The position numbers and the translations under genes are program-made. Shown in pieces: positions 50,444 to 60,505 of a stretch of 64,000 nt of DNA. The notes below the pieces were generated by a model. The model had not been told where the DNA came from. It did not search any database and worked only from the letters and a program-made list of their open reading frames with translations. The stretch's first letter is position 1, and every line of letters starts with the position of its first letter. The stretch is from Peribacillus saganii (GTDB lineage: Bacteria; Bacillota; Bacilli; Bacillales; DSM-1321): contig NZ_QVTE01000035.1 of the NCBI RefSeq assembly GCF_003429095.1, positions 27,366 through 91,365 of the forward strand. The letters run 5' to 3'.

Positions 50444-53400
50444 TCATTCTGTTGAAACTGAAGGATCTGCCTGCTCTTTAACCGGAACAACCTGAACAAA
50501 GTGCTTTTCCAGCTCCGGCAAGAATGTTTCCAATTCTGCTGCTTCTTCGTTCTGATTACGCTCCTTAAGAAGGCTGATGTAATTTCCCAGAAGTTCAGTA
50601 ATATCTTGCTTTCCTTGTTCAGAAAGGGCTTCAATCGAAACATTTGCACCTTTTGCAACCCTGCGCAGAAGTGCTTCTTTCGTTAAGCCAAGCTCAGGCT
50701 GTTTGCGTAAGTATACAACCCCGCCTGTCATACCTGCACAAATCCATGGACCAGGATCGCCAAGAACCAAACCTCTCCCGTTTGTCATATATTCAAATGC
50801 AAATCCTTTAATATTGGCATGAACGGCGATATTACCGAATTCCTTTTCAGGAATTGGCTGCTTTAGTTTTCCGCCGATAATGATATCAGCGCCCGACAGC
50901 CTGATTCCTGCTCTGGCATCGGCATCTCCCTGTGCAACCAGAAGACCATGCTGCGCTCCATAACCAAATCCTTTTCCTACAGAACCGTTATAGAACTTGC
51001 CATTTTTGCCTGGCGATTTAAAAATTAAAAGCTTGCCGCCAAATGATGTCTTACCGGCACCATCCTGAGCCCCGCCGTCAACAGCGATGTTAATTCCAGC
51101 ACTATTGTATGCGCCTAGGCCATTACCTGGAATTGAACCATTGCTGTAAGTAAGGTTAACAGGCGGCAAAGCCTTATAAGAGCCATCCAGTCTTCCTCGT
51201 ACACGGTGGCAGGACACACGGCTTCCAAGTACACGCTGCTCGGACGTTACCGAACTATATTCACGTGAGTGGTGAAGATCATCTACTTGAGCATCAAGGT
51301 ACTCAGCACCCACGGCAACCTGCATTGCGCCTTCCTTAAGGTATTCAGCAGTCTCTTTGTGGGAGAACTGGCCAATTTCCAGATTTTTAAGTAAGTAGGT
51401 AAGGTCAAGCATTTCTTTCCCCTTTACTTGATCAAGAAGCTCGGAGCGGCCGACCAAGTCCTGCAGGCTTCTAGCGCCGAGGGAAGCGGTTAGTGCCTTT
51501 AGTTCATTACCGAATGCATTGAACATGTTGACCAAGCCATTGACCGCAAGATCGAATTTACGAGGTACAAAGCGGCGAAGACCATGCTCTTTTGCCTGTG
51601 CTTCGGACTCAATTTGTGTTGCGATTCCAACATGACATGTATCAAGATGGCAGCCACGGCAAGTTGTACAGCCGACCGCAATCATGGATAATGTTCCGAA
51701 GCCAACTCGGTTCGCTCCAAGCAGAATGACCTTCATTACATCAAGCGCACTCTTTATCCCGCCATCAGCCCAAATTTCCACCTCCTGGCGCAATCCAGCT
51801 TCAAGCAATGCATTATGCGCTGCTTTAACACCGATTTCAACAGGAAGACCTACGTGCTGGAGGGCATGGATCCTTGCAGCACCAGTACCGCCGTCAAACC
51901 CGGACAGTGTAACGATATCAGCTCCTGCTTTTGCGATTCCGACGGCAATTGTACCAATGTTAGGAACAACTGGAACTTTAACAGCAACTTTTGCTTTATC
52001 ATTTGCCGTTTTTAGCTCGTGAATCATTTGAGCCAGGTCCTCAATCGAATAAATGTCATGGTTATTCGAAGGAGAGATTAGGTCAGAGCCAATTGTTGCA
52101 TTACGTGCTTCGGCTATCTTGGCAGTAACCTTTGAACCTGGCAAGTGTCCGCCTTCACCAGGTTTTGCACCCTGGCCAATCTTGATTTCAAGTAGGTTGG
52201 ATGAGTTTAAAAGCTCAGCGTTGACACCGAAGCGGCCGGAAGCGATCTGCTGGCCTCTTGTTTTTGGATATTTGCCGAGCATATCCTTAATTTCTCCGCC
52301 CTCACCATTCATACTAACCATATTTAAGCGGTCAGCAGCCTCTGCATAGGCTCTGAATGCTGTTTCATTTTGCGAACCGAAAGACATCGAAGCAATTACG
52401 AACGGAAGGCTGTGTTCACCGACTGAAATATCTGCTGATTCTGGAGCGACGCTGCTATCCACCTTTTTCAGGCTTGTTAAGTGCCTGATTGTTGTAGGAT
52501 TCTCTTCCTCTTGTTCACTGATTTTTTCGCGATATGCCTCATAGTCACCTGTAGAAGCCATTTCACCAATTGCCTTCCAAATACGAGGGAAGAGGTGGAA
52601 TGTTTTTCCTACGCGTTCCTTCTCGTTATTAAAGTCTTCGTAACGCTTTTTTGCATCTTCTTTTAAACTATCAAAATTGTGCTGCAATTCTTTTGAGCCA
52701 AAGAAATTAACGATATTTAAGATTTTACCAATCTCTTCATTCAAACCAATGCTGGAAAATAATCTTCCATAGCCTCTGAGCTCATGAATTCCAATGGTGG
52801 AAATAACTTTCTCAAGTCCTTTGCTTAGTGCGGAATAAAGATTGACGGTTGGCACTGGATTTTCACCGGCTACAGAAAGGAACATGTAATAAGGGCTAAT
52901 TAGGTTTGCTCCCAAACCGTAGGCAAGAATTACATCATGCAAGGAACGGATAGCTGCAGAACGCAGCAATACTGAACAATCCCGGCGCTTTTCGGTTTTT
53001 ACAAGCTCCTGGTCAACAGCGGAGGTAACCAGATGCGGGTCAAGCCACAGATTTCCATTTTTGTGTGCATTCGCATCATCAAGCACAATCAGTGTTTTAC
53101 CGTTATCTACTGCGGCAGTTGCTTCAGCGGCAATTCGATCGAGTGCTGCACCGACCGTTTCTTCCTCTGTATAGGTAGCTGAAATAATATGAGCAAGCTT
53201 CTTCTCCTGGAATGGTTTGAGAAATTGTTCTAAGCTCGGCTGTCCAATCGTCTTAGAACTTTCAAGACCAACTTTCCCTTCAATTAAGAGCGGTGTTAAT
53301 AGTTCTACGATAAAGCTAGATTCCGAGTTTCCGAACAGGGATGGCCGTTTTCCAATAATGGTCCTAGTGGAGAAATGTTCTGCTTCACGGTCACGGTCAA

Positions 53401-54931
53401 TAGCAGGATTTGTTACGACTGCAACGCTTTCCTTAATAAAATCAGCAATGTTCTTCCGCTGCGGATTTAAGGCAGCAAGAGGTGCATCATGACCTAGGGA
53501 GCGAATTGGCTCAACACCCTTTTCCGCCATTTGCTCAATGAGCTGTACGTGGTCGCGTTCCCAGCCAAATGCTTTATATTGGCCATTGTGGATGCCTTCA
53601 GGCTGTACAGCAGGAACTACCTTTTCAAGCACTGGACCCTGAAGTCTGAGCCTGTCATCAGTAAATGTTAGCCTTTTGCTGTAGCGTGTATAAACCTCTT
53701 CCTGATAGTTTTGGTAATTGAATAGCTTGATAGAATCTCCGTCCCATTTCAAGCCGATTTTCTCCCCAGGAGCAATAGGCTTCGGCTCTCCTGTATATTC
53801 TGAGGAAGGGATAATTCCAGGTTCAGATGAAAAGAGGTATGTGGTTTCAGTATCAAGCATCCATAACGGGCGAAGGCCTAGGGCATCTACGGAGAAAACA
53901 GCTTCATCTCCAAAACGGGAAATGATTCCGGCTGGTCCTTGCGAGAAATGGCCCCACGCTTCACGAAGATACGTATACATGTTTTGCAGATGTTCCGGAT
54001 AGACCTTAATTTCATTAATGATAGGAGGGAAAACCAGATCCATAGCTTCAAAAAGGGTGTATCCATGTCGGCAAATGAATGTTTCAATCGTTCTGCTTAA
54101 ATCCTGTGAGTCACTTCCGTCCTTAACAAGAGGAACACCGACCATACGCGCTTCATCACGCAGCTTGGCAATTGTGTTAATTTCACCGTTGTGTCCTAGT
54201 ACACTGAACGGCTGTACCCTGAAAAAGCTGGAAAGGGTGTTTGTCGAGTACCGGTTATGCCCGAGTGTCATTGTAGAGGCAACGAGTGGATCAGCAAGGT
54301 CAGGATAATATTTAGGAAGGATATCGCCTGCACCCATTACCTTGTAAACAGCATGATATTGGCTTAAGGATGCGACATGAATGAAATCATTTTTCTCGAT
54401 TGCGTGTATAAGCTCAAAAAGTACAGATGAAAGCTTTTCTTGAGCAATTCCCTCTGCAACCCCTGCAAACTGCCAAAAAACAGGGTTCTCCTGTATTGCA
54501 ATCGGTCCAAGAGCTTCAGGCTTATAGGCCTGGTCTGATTCAAATAAAATGATTAGGCCGGCAGCTTCTAAAATGCCCTTTACTTCTTCTTGAAGCTTGC
54601 TGCTGCTTTCACTGCGGCTTAAGAAAAGATGTCCAACAAAAAAGTTCTTCTTATCCACTACGCCAGCATCTAGTGACTTTTCTTCAAGCTTCTTCTTCCA
54701 AAGCGCTTTTGGAATGTCTACATGTATGCCCACGCCATCGCCTTCGCCATTAATAAAACCGGCACGGTGATTCATCTTTACCAATGCATTAATACAAGAA
54801 AAGATGTTTTCACGGGTAGGTATTTTATTTTTTTCAATGCTGGAAACAATTCCGCACGCGTCATGTTCTTGCTTATGAAAGTTTTCAAATAAACTTGGAC
54901 TCCAGTTTTGGTTCATAATTGGTGGCTTCAA
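50444..54931 (-). CDS. gltB: Glutamate synthase large subunit
   Basis: A 1495-residue enzyme (gltA in B. subtilis naming) making glutamate from glutamine and 2-oxoglutarate. Class II glutaminase with nucleophile C26 (EHDACGIVSS, after a short propeptide), central domain, FMN synthase domain (PGEGGHLPGSKV, SPSNNHDIYSIEDL, GGTGAARIHALQHVG), a [3Fe-4S] cluster at CTTCRGCHLDTCHVG, and a GXGXG beta-helix domain at the C-terminus. The small subunit gene and gltC are not adjacent. TTG 54931 has AAGGG upstream; ATG 54916 is the alternative. Not at this locus in B. subtilis, where ygaE adjoins gsaB. Confidence 0.95.
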   Translation of the reverse strand: MKPPIMNQNWSPSLFENFHKQEHDACGIVSSIEKNKIPTRENIFSCINALVKMNHRAGFINGEGDGVGIHVDIPKALWKKKLEEKSLDAGVVDKKNFFVGHLFLSRSESSSKLQEEVKGILEAAGLIILFESDQAYKPEALGPIAIQENPVFWQFAGVAEGIAQEKLSSVLFELIHAIEKNDFIHVASLSQYHAVYKVMGAGDILPKYYPDLADPLVASTMTLGHNRYSTNTLSSFFRVQPFSVLGHNGEINTIAKLRDEARMVGVPLVKDGSDSQDLSRTIETFICRHGYTLFEAMDLVFPPIINEIKVYPEHLQNMYTYLREAWGHFSQGPAGIISRFGDEAVFSVDALGLRPLWMLDTETTYLFSSEPGIIPSSEYTGEPKPIAPGEKIGLKWDGDSIKLFNYQNYQEEVYTRYSKRLTFTDDRLRLQGPVLEKVVPAVQPEGIHNGQYKAFGWERDHVQLIEQMAEKGVEPIRSLGHDAPLAALNPQRKNIADFIKESVAVVTNPAIDRDREAEHFSTRTIIGKRPSLFGNSESSFIVELLTPLLIEGKVGLESSKTIGQPSLEQFLKPFQEKKLAHIISATYTEEETVGAALDRIAAEATAAVDNGKTLIVLDDANAHKNGNLWLDPHLVTSAVDQELVKTEKRRDCSVLLRSAAIRSLHDVILAYGLGANLISPYYMFLSVAGENPVPTVNLYSALSKGLEKVISTIGIHELRGYGRLFSSIGLNEEIGKILNIVNFFGSKELQHNFDSLKEDAKKRYEDFNNEKERVGKTFHLFPRIWKAIGEMASTGDYEAYREKISEQEEENPTTIRHLTSLKKVDSSVAPESADISVGEHSLPFVIASMSFGSQNETAFRAYAEAADRLNMVSMNGEGGEIKDMLGKYPKTRGQQIASGRFGVNAELLNSSNLLEIKIGQGAKPGEGGHLPGSKVTAKIAEARNATIGSDLISPSNNHDIYSIEDLAQMIHELKTANDKAKVAVKVPVVPNIGTIAVGIAKAGADIVTLSGFDGGTGAARIHALQHVGLPVEIGVKAAHNALLEAGLRQEVEIWADGGIKSALDVMKVILLGANRVGFGTLSMIAVGCTTCRGCHLDTCHVGIATQIESEAQAKEHGLRRFVPRKFDLAVNGLVNMFNAFGNELKALTASLGARSLQDLVGRSELLDQVKGKEMLDLTYLLKNLEIGQFSHKETAEYLKEGAMQVAVGAEYLDAQVDDLHHSREYSSVTSEQRVLGSRVSCHRVRGRLDGSYKALPPVNLTYSNGSIPGNGLGAYNSAGINIAVDGGAQDGAGKTSFGGKLLIFKSPGKNGKFYNGSVGKGFGYGAQHGLLVAQGDADARAGIRLSGADIIIGGKLKQPIPEKEFGNIAVHANIKGFAFEYMTNGRGLVLGDPGPWICAGMTGGVVYLRKQPELGLTKEALLRRVAKGANVSIEALSEQGKQDITELLGNYISLLKERNQNEEAAELETFLPELEKHFVQVVPVKEQADPSVSTE

Positions 54932-54950
54932 TAAGGTTTACCCTTATTCG
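54932..54950. promoter_or_regulatory. Hairpin spanning gltB ribosome site and start
   Basis: AATAAGG (54932-54938) and CCTTATT (54944-54950) are perfect inverted arms around five bases. On the minus strand the 5' arm holds the AAGG ribosome site and the 3' arm abuts/overlaps the TTG start, so the mRNA hairpin could hide initiation; alternatively it is a protein operator. Confidence 0.45.
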
Positions 54951-55099
54951 CTGCCAGTCACCTCCCGAATTGTTATTTATTTTTGAGAATTACAGGCGAA
55001 GGTTCATCAAGAAAGGAAAAGTGGGTGACTAAAATGCATAACCCTTATATTAATTGAAAAGAGCACGGATCGGGGGAAATTTTTCAGAATAGTATCAAT

Positions 55100-55128
55100 A
55101 TAATATCATCTTAATTTTCAGAAATCAA
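55100..55128 (-). promoter_or_regulatory. gltB promoter with CodY-like box
   Basis: On the minus strand TTGATT (55128-55123), 17-base spacer, TATTAT (55105-55100). The plus-strand sequence AATTTTCAGAAATCA (55113-55127) matches the CodY consensus at 12 of 15 positions and lies between the -35 and -10, the position for direct repression. Confidence 0.65.
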
Positions 55129-55196
55129 TTATTTATACAATTTATTGGATGGGAAAATTTGATAAAAATTAATACCGAATATGAAAAACTATATTT

Positions 55197-55210
55197 TGTA
55201 AGCGTTTTCA
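55197..55210. promoter_or_regulatory. cre (CcpA) site upstream of gltB
   Basis: TGTAAGCGTTTTCA matches all fixed positions of TGNAANCGNTNNCA. It lies about 70 bases upstream of the gltB -35, a position more typical of activation than repression. Confidence 0.65.
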
Positions 55211-55220
55211 CTGAAAATAA

Positions 55221-55252
55221 AAAAACCGGGAACAATTTCGTTCCGCGGTTAT
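55221..55252 (-). terminator. Terminator of hemL
   Basis: AACCGGGAAC and GTTCCGCGGTT pair (one bulge); on the minus strand a TTTTTTTATTTT run follows. Confidence 0.82.
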
Positions 55253-55281
55253 GAATATTCATTGAATATTTATTCATTTTA

Positions 55282-56577
55282 TCATTGTACTGACAACGAT
55301 TTAAAGGCGTTTTCAACTGCTTTCAATGTTTTAGATATGTCATCCTCTGTATGAGCAGTAGTCAAAAACCAAGCTTCATATTTAGAAGGAGCAAGGTTAA
55401 TTCCCTGATTAAGCATCAGCTTAAAGAAATTGGCGAACATTTGACCATTAGTATGCTCAGCTTGAACATAATTTTCTACTTTTTCGGTTGTAAAGTAGAT
55501 TGTAAGGGCACCCTTCAAACGGTTGATAGTGATTGGAATTTCATGCTTGTTCGCTGACGCTAAAATTCCTTCTTCCAGTATAGCGCCCAGTCTGTCCATT
55601 TCTTCGTAAATCCCCTCTTGTTTCAATACTTCCAGGCAAGCGATACCAGATAAAATTGATGCGGGATTTCCGGCCATCGTTCCAGCCTGGTAGGCAGGGC
55701 CGAGGGGAGCCACCTGTTCCATGATTTCCTTCTTGCCTCCGTAAGCGCCAATCGGAAGGCCTCCGCCGATAATTTTCCCAAGTGCGGTAAGGTCAGGTTT
55801 CACGCCAAGAAGGTCCTGAGCTCCACCGTACATAAAACGAAAGGCAGTAATGACTTCATCAAAAATGACAAGTGCACCAGCTTTGTGTGTATGCTTAACA
55901 ATTGCCTCCAAAAAGCCAGGGTTTGGCTCAACAATGCCAAAATTTCCTACAATGGGTTCCACTAGTATAGCGGCAATTTGATCGCCCCATTTTTCAAGTG
56001 CTGCTATAAATGGCTCGAGATCATTAAAAGGGACCGTAATTACTTCTTGTGCAATGCTTTTGGGAACTCCGGCTGAATCAGGAGTTCCTAGCGTTGAAGG
56101 GCCGGATCCTGCGGCAACCAGGACAAGGTCGGAGTGTCCGTGGTAGCAGCCTGCAAATTTGATGATTTTGTCTCTTCCTGTATAGGCACGTGCCACCCGA
56201 ATCGTAGTCATTACGGCTTCAGTGCCGGAATTTACAAAACGAACTTTATCCATATATGGCATTGCTTCCTTTAGCATTTTGGCAAACTTCACTTCGTGAG
56301 GGGTTGGGGTGCCGTAGAGAACGCCTGTTTCAGCTGCTTTAGTGATCGCCTTTGTGATATGAGGGTGAGCGTGCCCTGTAATAATGGGTCCATATGCAGC
56401 AAGGTAATCGATATATTTATTGCCATCTACATCCCAGAAATAGGCTCCTTGTGCGCGTTCCATCACAACCGGTGAACCGCCGCCAACAGCCTTATAGGAA
56501 CGGGAAGGGCTGTTAACTCCACCAACAATATGTTCCTGCGCTTCCTTATGTAAAAGCTCCGAATTTGTAAAATTCAT
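55282..56577 (-). CDS. gsaB: Glutamate-1-semialdehyde 2,1-aminomutase
   Basis: A 431-residue PLP enzyme making 5-aminolevulinate in haem synthesis. Visible: [37 protein letters not shown], the PLP aspartate in [10 protein letters not shown] and the catalytic lysine in [19 protein letters not shown]. It is the second HemL-type gene known as gsaB in B. subtilis, where it precedes ygaF-perR. Start at 56577 with AGGAGGTT upstream; the longer frame to 56604 lacks support. Confidence 0.92.
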   Translation of the reverse strand: MNFTNSELLHKEAQEHIVGGVNSPSRSYKAVGGGSPVVMERAQGAYFWDVDGNKYIDYLAAYGPIITGHAHPHITKAITKAAETGVLYGTPTPHEVKFAKMLKEAMPYMDKVRFVNSGTEAVMTTIRVARAYTGRDKIIKFAGCYHGHSDLVLVAAGSGPSTLGTPDSAGVPKSIAQEVITVPFNDLEPFIAALEKWGDQIAAILVEPIVGNFGIVEPNPGFLEAIVKHTHKAGALVIFDEVITAFRFMYGGAQDLLGVKPDLTALGKIIGGGLPIGAYGGKKEIMEQVAPLGPAYQAGTMAGNPASILSGIACLEVLKQEGIYEEMDRLGAILEEGILASANKHEIPITINRLKGALTIYFTTEKVENYVQAEHTNGQMFANFFKLMLNQGINLAPSKYEAWFLTTAHTEDDISKTLKAVENAFKSLSVQ

Positions 56578-56798
56578 AACTAAGAACCTCCTGTATACTA
56601 ACAACTTACCTTATCTATTCTAGCACATTCTTGGGCAATCCCTTCTCATAAACCATTCTGATTGATATTTATTGAACTGCGTGGAAAATTTGATGGGATG
56701 TCTGCATACGAATAAAAGGAAAGAATAATTTTTTTCATGGCCATGTTTGGTTTAAGCTTGTATATGAAGGGTGTAAGCGGAAGAAGGGAGGCTGAAAC

Positions 56799-57563
56799 AT
56801 GCTTAGGAGACGGCGGTTTCCAAAAAAGGTGAAAATGCGCAAAGGACCTCTGCCGTTTAAATATGTACTCCTTTATACAGTGATCTTTTTTGTCTTATCC
56901 AGCTTAATATCCCTTTGGGTAATTGATGAATCCATCGAACCTGTTTTAATGGAAGTAGCGACAAGCGAGATTAAACGGGTTTCAGCCCAGGTAATTAACG
57001 AATCCATCGATGAAAATATCTCAGAACAAATTGATATGGACGAATTTATTATCATTCACGGAAAAAATGAAAATGGCACACCTATTATCAGTTTTAACCC
57101 GAAGCTGTATAACAGCATAAGGGCAGAAACCATTAAGGATATTGAAAAGAAGCTCGGCATCGACCAAGGAAATCATATTTACGAATCGAAAGGGACGAAT
57201 GACCAGGATCATTTGAATACAGAAGTTTATTATATCCCTTTGGGTGTGGTCACAGGAAATTCATTGCTGTCAAATTTTGGACCAAGGATTCCCATAGAAA
57301 TGTCATTGATAGGAAATGTGGAATCAGAATTTAAAACAAAGTATACAGATGCGGGGATCAATAACGGATTTCTGGAACTATTTGTGAATTTTAAGGTTAA
57401 TCTGCAAATTGTCATACCTACATATTCAGAGGAGGCCCCGGTTGAGCATACTGTAAAAATAGGAGATATTTTCATTCCGGGTTCAGTCCCTGATTATTAT
57501 GGAGGGGACAAAAGTATGCCTGCACCGGCTATTCCAGTCCCGGGGAAAGATAAAAAAGAATGA
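56799..57563 (+). CDS. yunB: Sporulation protein YunB
   Basis: A 254-residue protein with one N-terminal helix (about 23-45) and an extracytoplasmic domain carrying VMEVATSEIKRVSAQVINES, YYIPLGVVTGNSLLSNFGPR and LQIVIPTYSEEAPVEH. This matches YunB, a sigma-E-dependent protein needed for normal sporulation in B. subtilis. AGAAGGGAGG precedes the ATG. Not at this locus in B. subtilis. Confidence 0.88.
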   Translation: MLRRRRFPKKVKMRKGPLPFKYVLLYTVIFFVLSSLISLWVIDESIEPVLMEVATSEIKRVSAQVINESIDENISEQIDMDEFIIIHGKNENGTPIISFNPKLYNSIRAETIKDIEKKLGIDQGNHIYESKGTNDQDHLNTEVYYIPLGVVTGNSLLSNFGPRIPIEMSLIGNVESEFKTKYTDAGINNGFLELFVNFKVNLQIVIPTYSEEAPVEHTVKIGDIFIPGSVPDYYGGDKSMPAPAIPVPGKDKKE

Positions 57564-57567
57564 AGGA

Positions 57568-57605
57568 AAATCCTTGTCTGCCAACAGGCTGATAAGGGTT
57601 TTTCT
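57568..57605 (+). terminator. Terminator after yunB
   Basis: AATCCTTGTC...GCC and GGC...GATAAGGGTT pair with G-U, followed by TTTTT. Confidence 0.7.
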
Positions 57606-57802
57606 ATGTAATTGTACACATATCTTTCAGCCAGGCTAATAACTCAGATAAATGTGCATATAGTTTAGAACCTGTACTTTATAATGGCATTACGTTACCA
57701 TTTTTATCTTATTTATATAAAGCGTCCGTACAATATAGAAATAGATAGCTTGAACGGCAAGGAACTACAGGATGATAATCTTTCCAGCTAACACTTCATT
57801 TT

Positions 57803-57906
57803 TTATGCCATCAAAACGGTTTGCTTAATGACGGTGAAATCATACTTTTCAAGATATGAACGGATGATATTTTTGAATCATCTTCGGCAAGGTATACGGA
57901 ACGCAT
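57803..57906 (-). pseudogene. Remnant of a response-regulator receiver gene
   Basis: With a good ribosome site (AAAGGGGATG) the minus strand encodes MRSVYLAEDDSK; one base shift then gives KNIIRSYLEKYDFTVIKQTV before a stop. Joined, this reads like the first 30 residues of a CheY-like receiver (acidic DD pair, helix 1, strand 2). The rest is absent, so it is a frameshifted, truncated relic. Flanking 57607-57802 and 57907-58178 hold no other gene I recognise. Confidence 0.45.
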
Positions 57907-58178
57907 TGAAAACATCCCCTTTATCTCTACCTATAATCTACCCTATTGATTGCTGCCACAAGTAATAATTTTTTCATATATCCCTTGGACAAGGAGTAGT
58001 AATAAATACAGGCTGTTTTCCATTGATTGTTGCTTTTCGTATTTGAACACCCCCTCTATTTATAAGATTTTGTCCCATCGTAAGTTTTTGAAGAATGCTT
58101 CCTTAAAAACTAAATAAATAGCCTTATTAGGCTTCAAGAGCAACAAGTTTCCGAAACGAGCCTAAATTAACGAGTATT

Positions 58179-58616
58179 TTGAAATGGGGAAGGGCTTTGA
58201 GTTTTTATATACTTTTGGCGGCAATTAGTTTTTGTATGTTCATGAGTATTAGGACATTGTTTGCTCCTGAACATGAAAATGAAAAACGGGTGTCTCTCGA
58301 AAATTTGCTTTGGCTTGCCTTTTTGTATGGAACGATCATGATAGGATTTGCCTTGATTTATTTGCTATTCGAACTGCAAAATTACTCAGTGATCCTTGAG
58401 CACGGAAAAAGAGTTTCAGGAGATTTTTTTAAACAGCTTGTAACGGCTTCTTATTTTAGTACCATTACGATGTTTTCTGTGGGTTATGGTGATATCGTTC
58501 CAATTGGGCTGGGAAGACTGTTTGCAGTTGTCCAGGCATTTATCGGTTATACATTGCCTGCTGCCTTCGTAGTCAGGACTGTTATAGATTTTGAAAACAT
58601 TGACCGGGAAGGTTAG
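58179..58616 (+). CDS. Two-helix potassium channel family protein
   Basis: A 145-residue membrane protein with helices near 7-25, 43-63 and 113-133 and a pore loop ATMFSVGYGDIVPIG-like (TITMFSVGYGDIVP). GYGD is the K+ selectivity filter; serine replaces the usual threonine one position before VGYGD. No cytosolic RCK domain, so it resembles simple KcsA/LctB-type channels. The start is uncertain: TTG 58179, or TTG 58197 after GGGGAAGG. Precedes bcp by 70 bases. Confidence 0.8.
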   Translation: MKWGRALSFYILLAAISFCMFMSIRTLFAPEHENEKRVSLENLLWLAFLYGTIMIGFALIYLLFELQNYSVILEHGKRVSGDFFKQLVTASYFSTITMFSVGYGDIVPIGLGRLFAVVQAFIGYTLPAAFVVRTVIDFENIDREG

Positions 58617-58689
58617 ATGCACCACAGTTGTCATTCTGGCTATAATTGGGTACGCTTACCTGGAGATGTTATATATGGAGGTATTCATG

Positions 58690-59148
58690 ATGACTGTTAA
58701 AATTGGCGAACAAGCACCTGATTTTGAGCTTCCTTCAAGCAATGGGGAAAATGTGAAGCTGTCTCAATTTAAAGGTAAGTTTGTCGTTTTGTATTTTTAT
58801 CCGAAAGATATGACACCTGGGTGCACGACCCAGGCATGCGATTTTCGTGACCGCTATGAGGAATTTCAAGAACTTAATGTCGTGATAATTGGCGTTAGCC
58901 CGGACCCTGTTAGGCAGCATCAAAAATTTGCAGAAAAGCATAGTCTGCCATTCCTGCTTCTTGCCGATGAAGATCACAAGGCTGCAGAGCTTTATGATGT
59001 GTGGAAGCTGAAAAAGAACTTTGGCAAGGAGTATATGGGTATTGAACGATCCACGTTCCTTATCGACAAAGAAGGAAAGCTGCTTAAGGAATGGCGGAAG
59101 GTAAAAGTCGCCGGCCATGTTGAGGAAGCGTTAAACGAGATTAAATAA
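58690..59148 (+). CDS. bcp: Thiol peroxidase, bacterioferritin comigratory protein type
   Basis: A 152-residue peroxiredoxin (YgaF in B. subtilis) reducing organic and hydrogen peroxides. The peroxidatic cysteine is in YPKDMTPGCTTQACDFRD, which also holds the second cysteine five residues later. ATG 58690 is preferred: GGAGGT (58677-58682) is seven bases upstream and family homology begins MTVKIGEQAPDF; the frame extends to 58591. Close to perR, the peroxide-stress regulator, as in B. subtilis. Confidence 0.93.
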   Translation: MTVKIGEQAPDFELPSSNGENVKLSQFKGKFVVLYFYPKDMTPGCTTQACDFRDRYEEFQELNVVIIGVSPDPVRQHQKFAEKHSLPFLLLADEDHKAAELYDVWKLKKNFGKEYMGIERSTFLIDKEGKLLKEWRKVKVAGHVEEALNEIK

Positions 59149-59197
59149 TATAAGTTTTAAAAGTATAACAGAAAAATCAACTATTGCGGGTGGGAAA

Positions 59198-60307
59198 ATG
59201 AGAGACCGGAGACTTAATGAATTGGCAGCGCTTTTGCTAAACCATTCGGTGAAACTGAAGGACAAAGAGAAAATATTAATTCGCGGCCATTTGAATGCAA
59301 AGCCTCTCATGACAGAATTAATTGATGAAGCATACAAGCTGGGAGCATACCCATATATTGAATTAATGGATGATGAGATCAGCAAGCATCTTGCCTTGGG
59401 TTATGAGCGGGAGCAGCTTGACACGTCTGCCAAATGGATAAAAAGTATATATGAGGACATTGATGCCGCCATCATTGTTTATGGTGAGGAAAACGACGCC
59501 GAGCTTGCAGAGGTGCCTGCCGAAAAACATAAGCTCCGTGGTGAAGTAATGAAGGAATCAACCTCCTTCCTGGTTAATAATCGCCGTTGGGTACTGTTAA
59601 ATTACCCGACAAAAGGACTTGCCCAGAAGGCAGGAATGAGCACAAGCCGTTTTGAAGAATATTTCCTGAATGTCTGTACAGTGGACTACGAAAGTATGTA
59701 TACAGCCATGCAGCCGTTAAAGGATTTAATGGAAAAAACGGATAAGGTCCGCATCGTTTCCCCTGGCACAGATCTTACTTTTTCAATTAAGGGCATATCA
59801 GCAATACCATGTGCCGGGGAAAATAATATCCCTGACGGAGAAATATATACTGCGCCGGTGAGACAAAGCGTAAATGGAATCGTCTCGTTTAACACGCCAT
59901 GTCCGTATCAAGGTACCACTTTTAGGGATGTGTCCTTAACTTTTAAGGATGGAAAAATAGTGGAAGCCCATGCAGACCAAGCTGATAAAATCAATGAGAT
60001 TTTAGATACAGATGAAGGAGCGCGTTATGCGGGTGAATTCGCTATCGGTGTTAATCCAAAGATCACGGAGCCGATGGGCGATATTTTATTCGATGAGAAG
60101 ATATGCGGAAGCATTCATTTTACACCAGGAGAAGCATATGAAGTCGCCGATAATGGCAACCGGTCTTCCGTTCATTGGGATATGGTTCTTATCCAGCGAC
60201 CTGAATACGGAGGAGGGGAGATTTATTTTGATGATGTGCTGATTCGGAAAAACGGATACTTTGTCCTGCCCGAGCTTGAGGGACTAAATCCAGATAAGCT
60301 TAAATAA
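59198..60307 (+). CDS. M29-family aminopeptidase
   Basis: A 369-residue metallo-aminopeptidase of the AmpS/AmpT/aminopeptidase II family. Dinuclear metal ligands occur in GENNIPDGEIYTAPV (E, E), TPGEAYEVADNGNRSSVHWDMV (E, H, D); the N-terminal NEL/LL region forms the dimer domain. Acts on N-terminal residues of peptides in the cytosol. Between bcp and a terminator; not at this place in B. subtilis. Confidence 0.9.
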   Translation: MRDRRLNELAALLLNHSVKLKDKEKILIRGHLNAKPLMTELIDEAYKLGAYPYIELMDDEISKHLALGYEREQLDTSAKWIKSIYEDIDAAIIVYGEENDAELAEVPAEKHKLRGEVMKESTSFLVNNRRWVLLNYPTKGLAQKAGMSTSRFEEYFLNVCTVDYESMYTAMQPLKDLMEKTDKVRIVSPGTDLTFSIKGISAIPCAGENNIPDGEIYTAPVRQSVNGIVSFNTPCPYQGTTFRDVSLTFKDGKIVEAHADQADKINEILDTDEGARYAGEFAIGVNPKITEPMGDILFDEKICGSIHFTPGEAYEVADNGNRSSVHWDMVLIQRPEYGGGEIYFDDVLIRKNGYFVLPELEGLNPDKLK

Positions 60308-60446
60308 TGTAGCTTTTCAGATAACAGAGCCGACTATAGCTGATTTATACTGCCTATTTTGGCTTTGGAAGGCTATTGTCCAATTCAAAGTGAATCATCG
60401 TGAATATGCTTTAGTAAGGGAATACCTCCTCAGATTTCATATTGAT

Positions 60447-60473
60447 GCAGGCCGTAGGCGGTCTGCTTTTTTT
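60447..60473 (+). terminator. Terminator after the aminopeptidase gene
   Basis: GCAGGCC (60447-60453) and GGTCTGC (60460-60466) pair, followed by seven T. Confidence 0.85.
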
Positions 60474-60505
60474 GTTTCGATAGGAAATTATAAAATAGTA
60501 AGAGT

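Noticed and set aside
50350..50658. 102-codon frame antisense/shifted to the end of gltB
   Set aside because: Overlaps gltB and its terminator in another frame; composition is that of a shadow frame.
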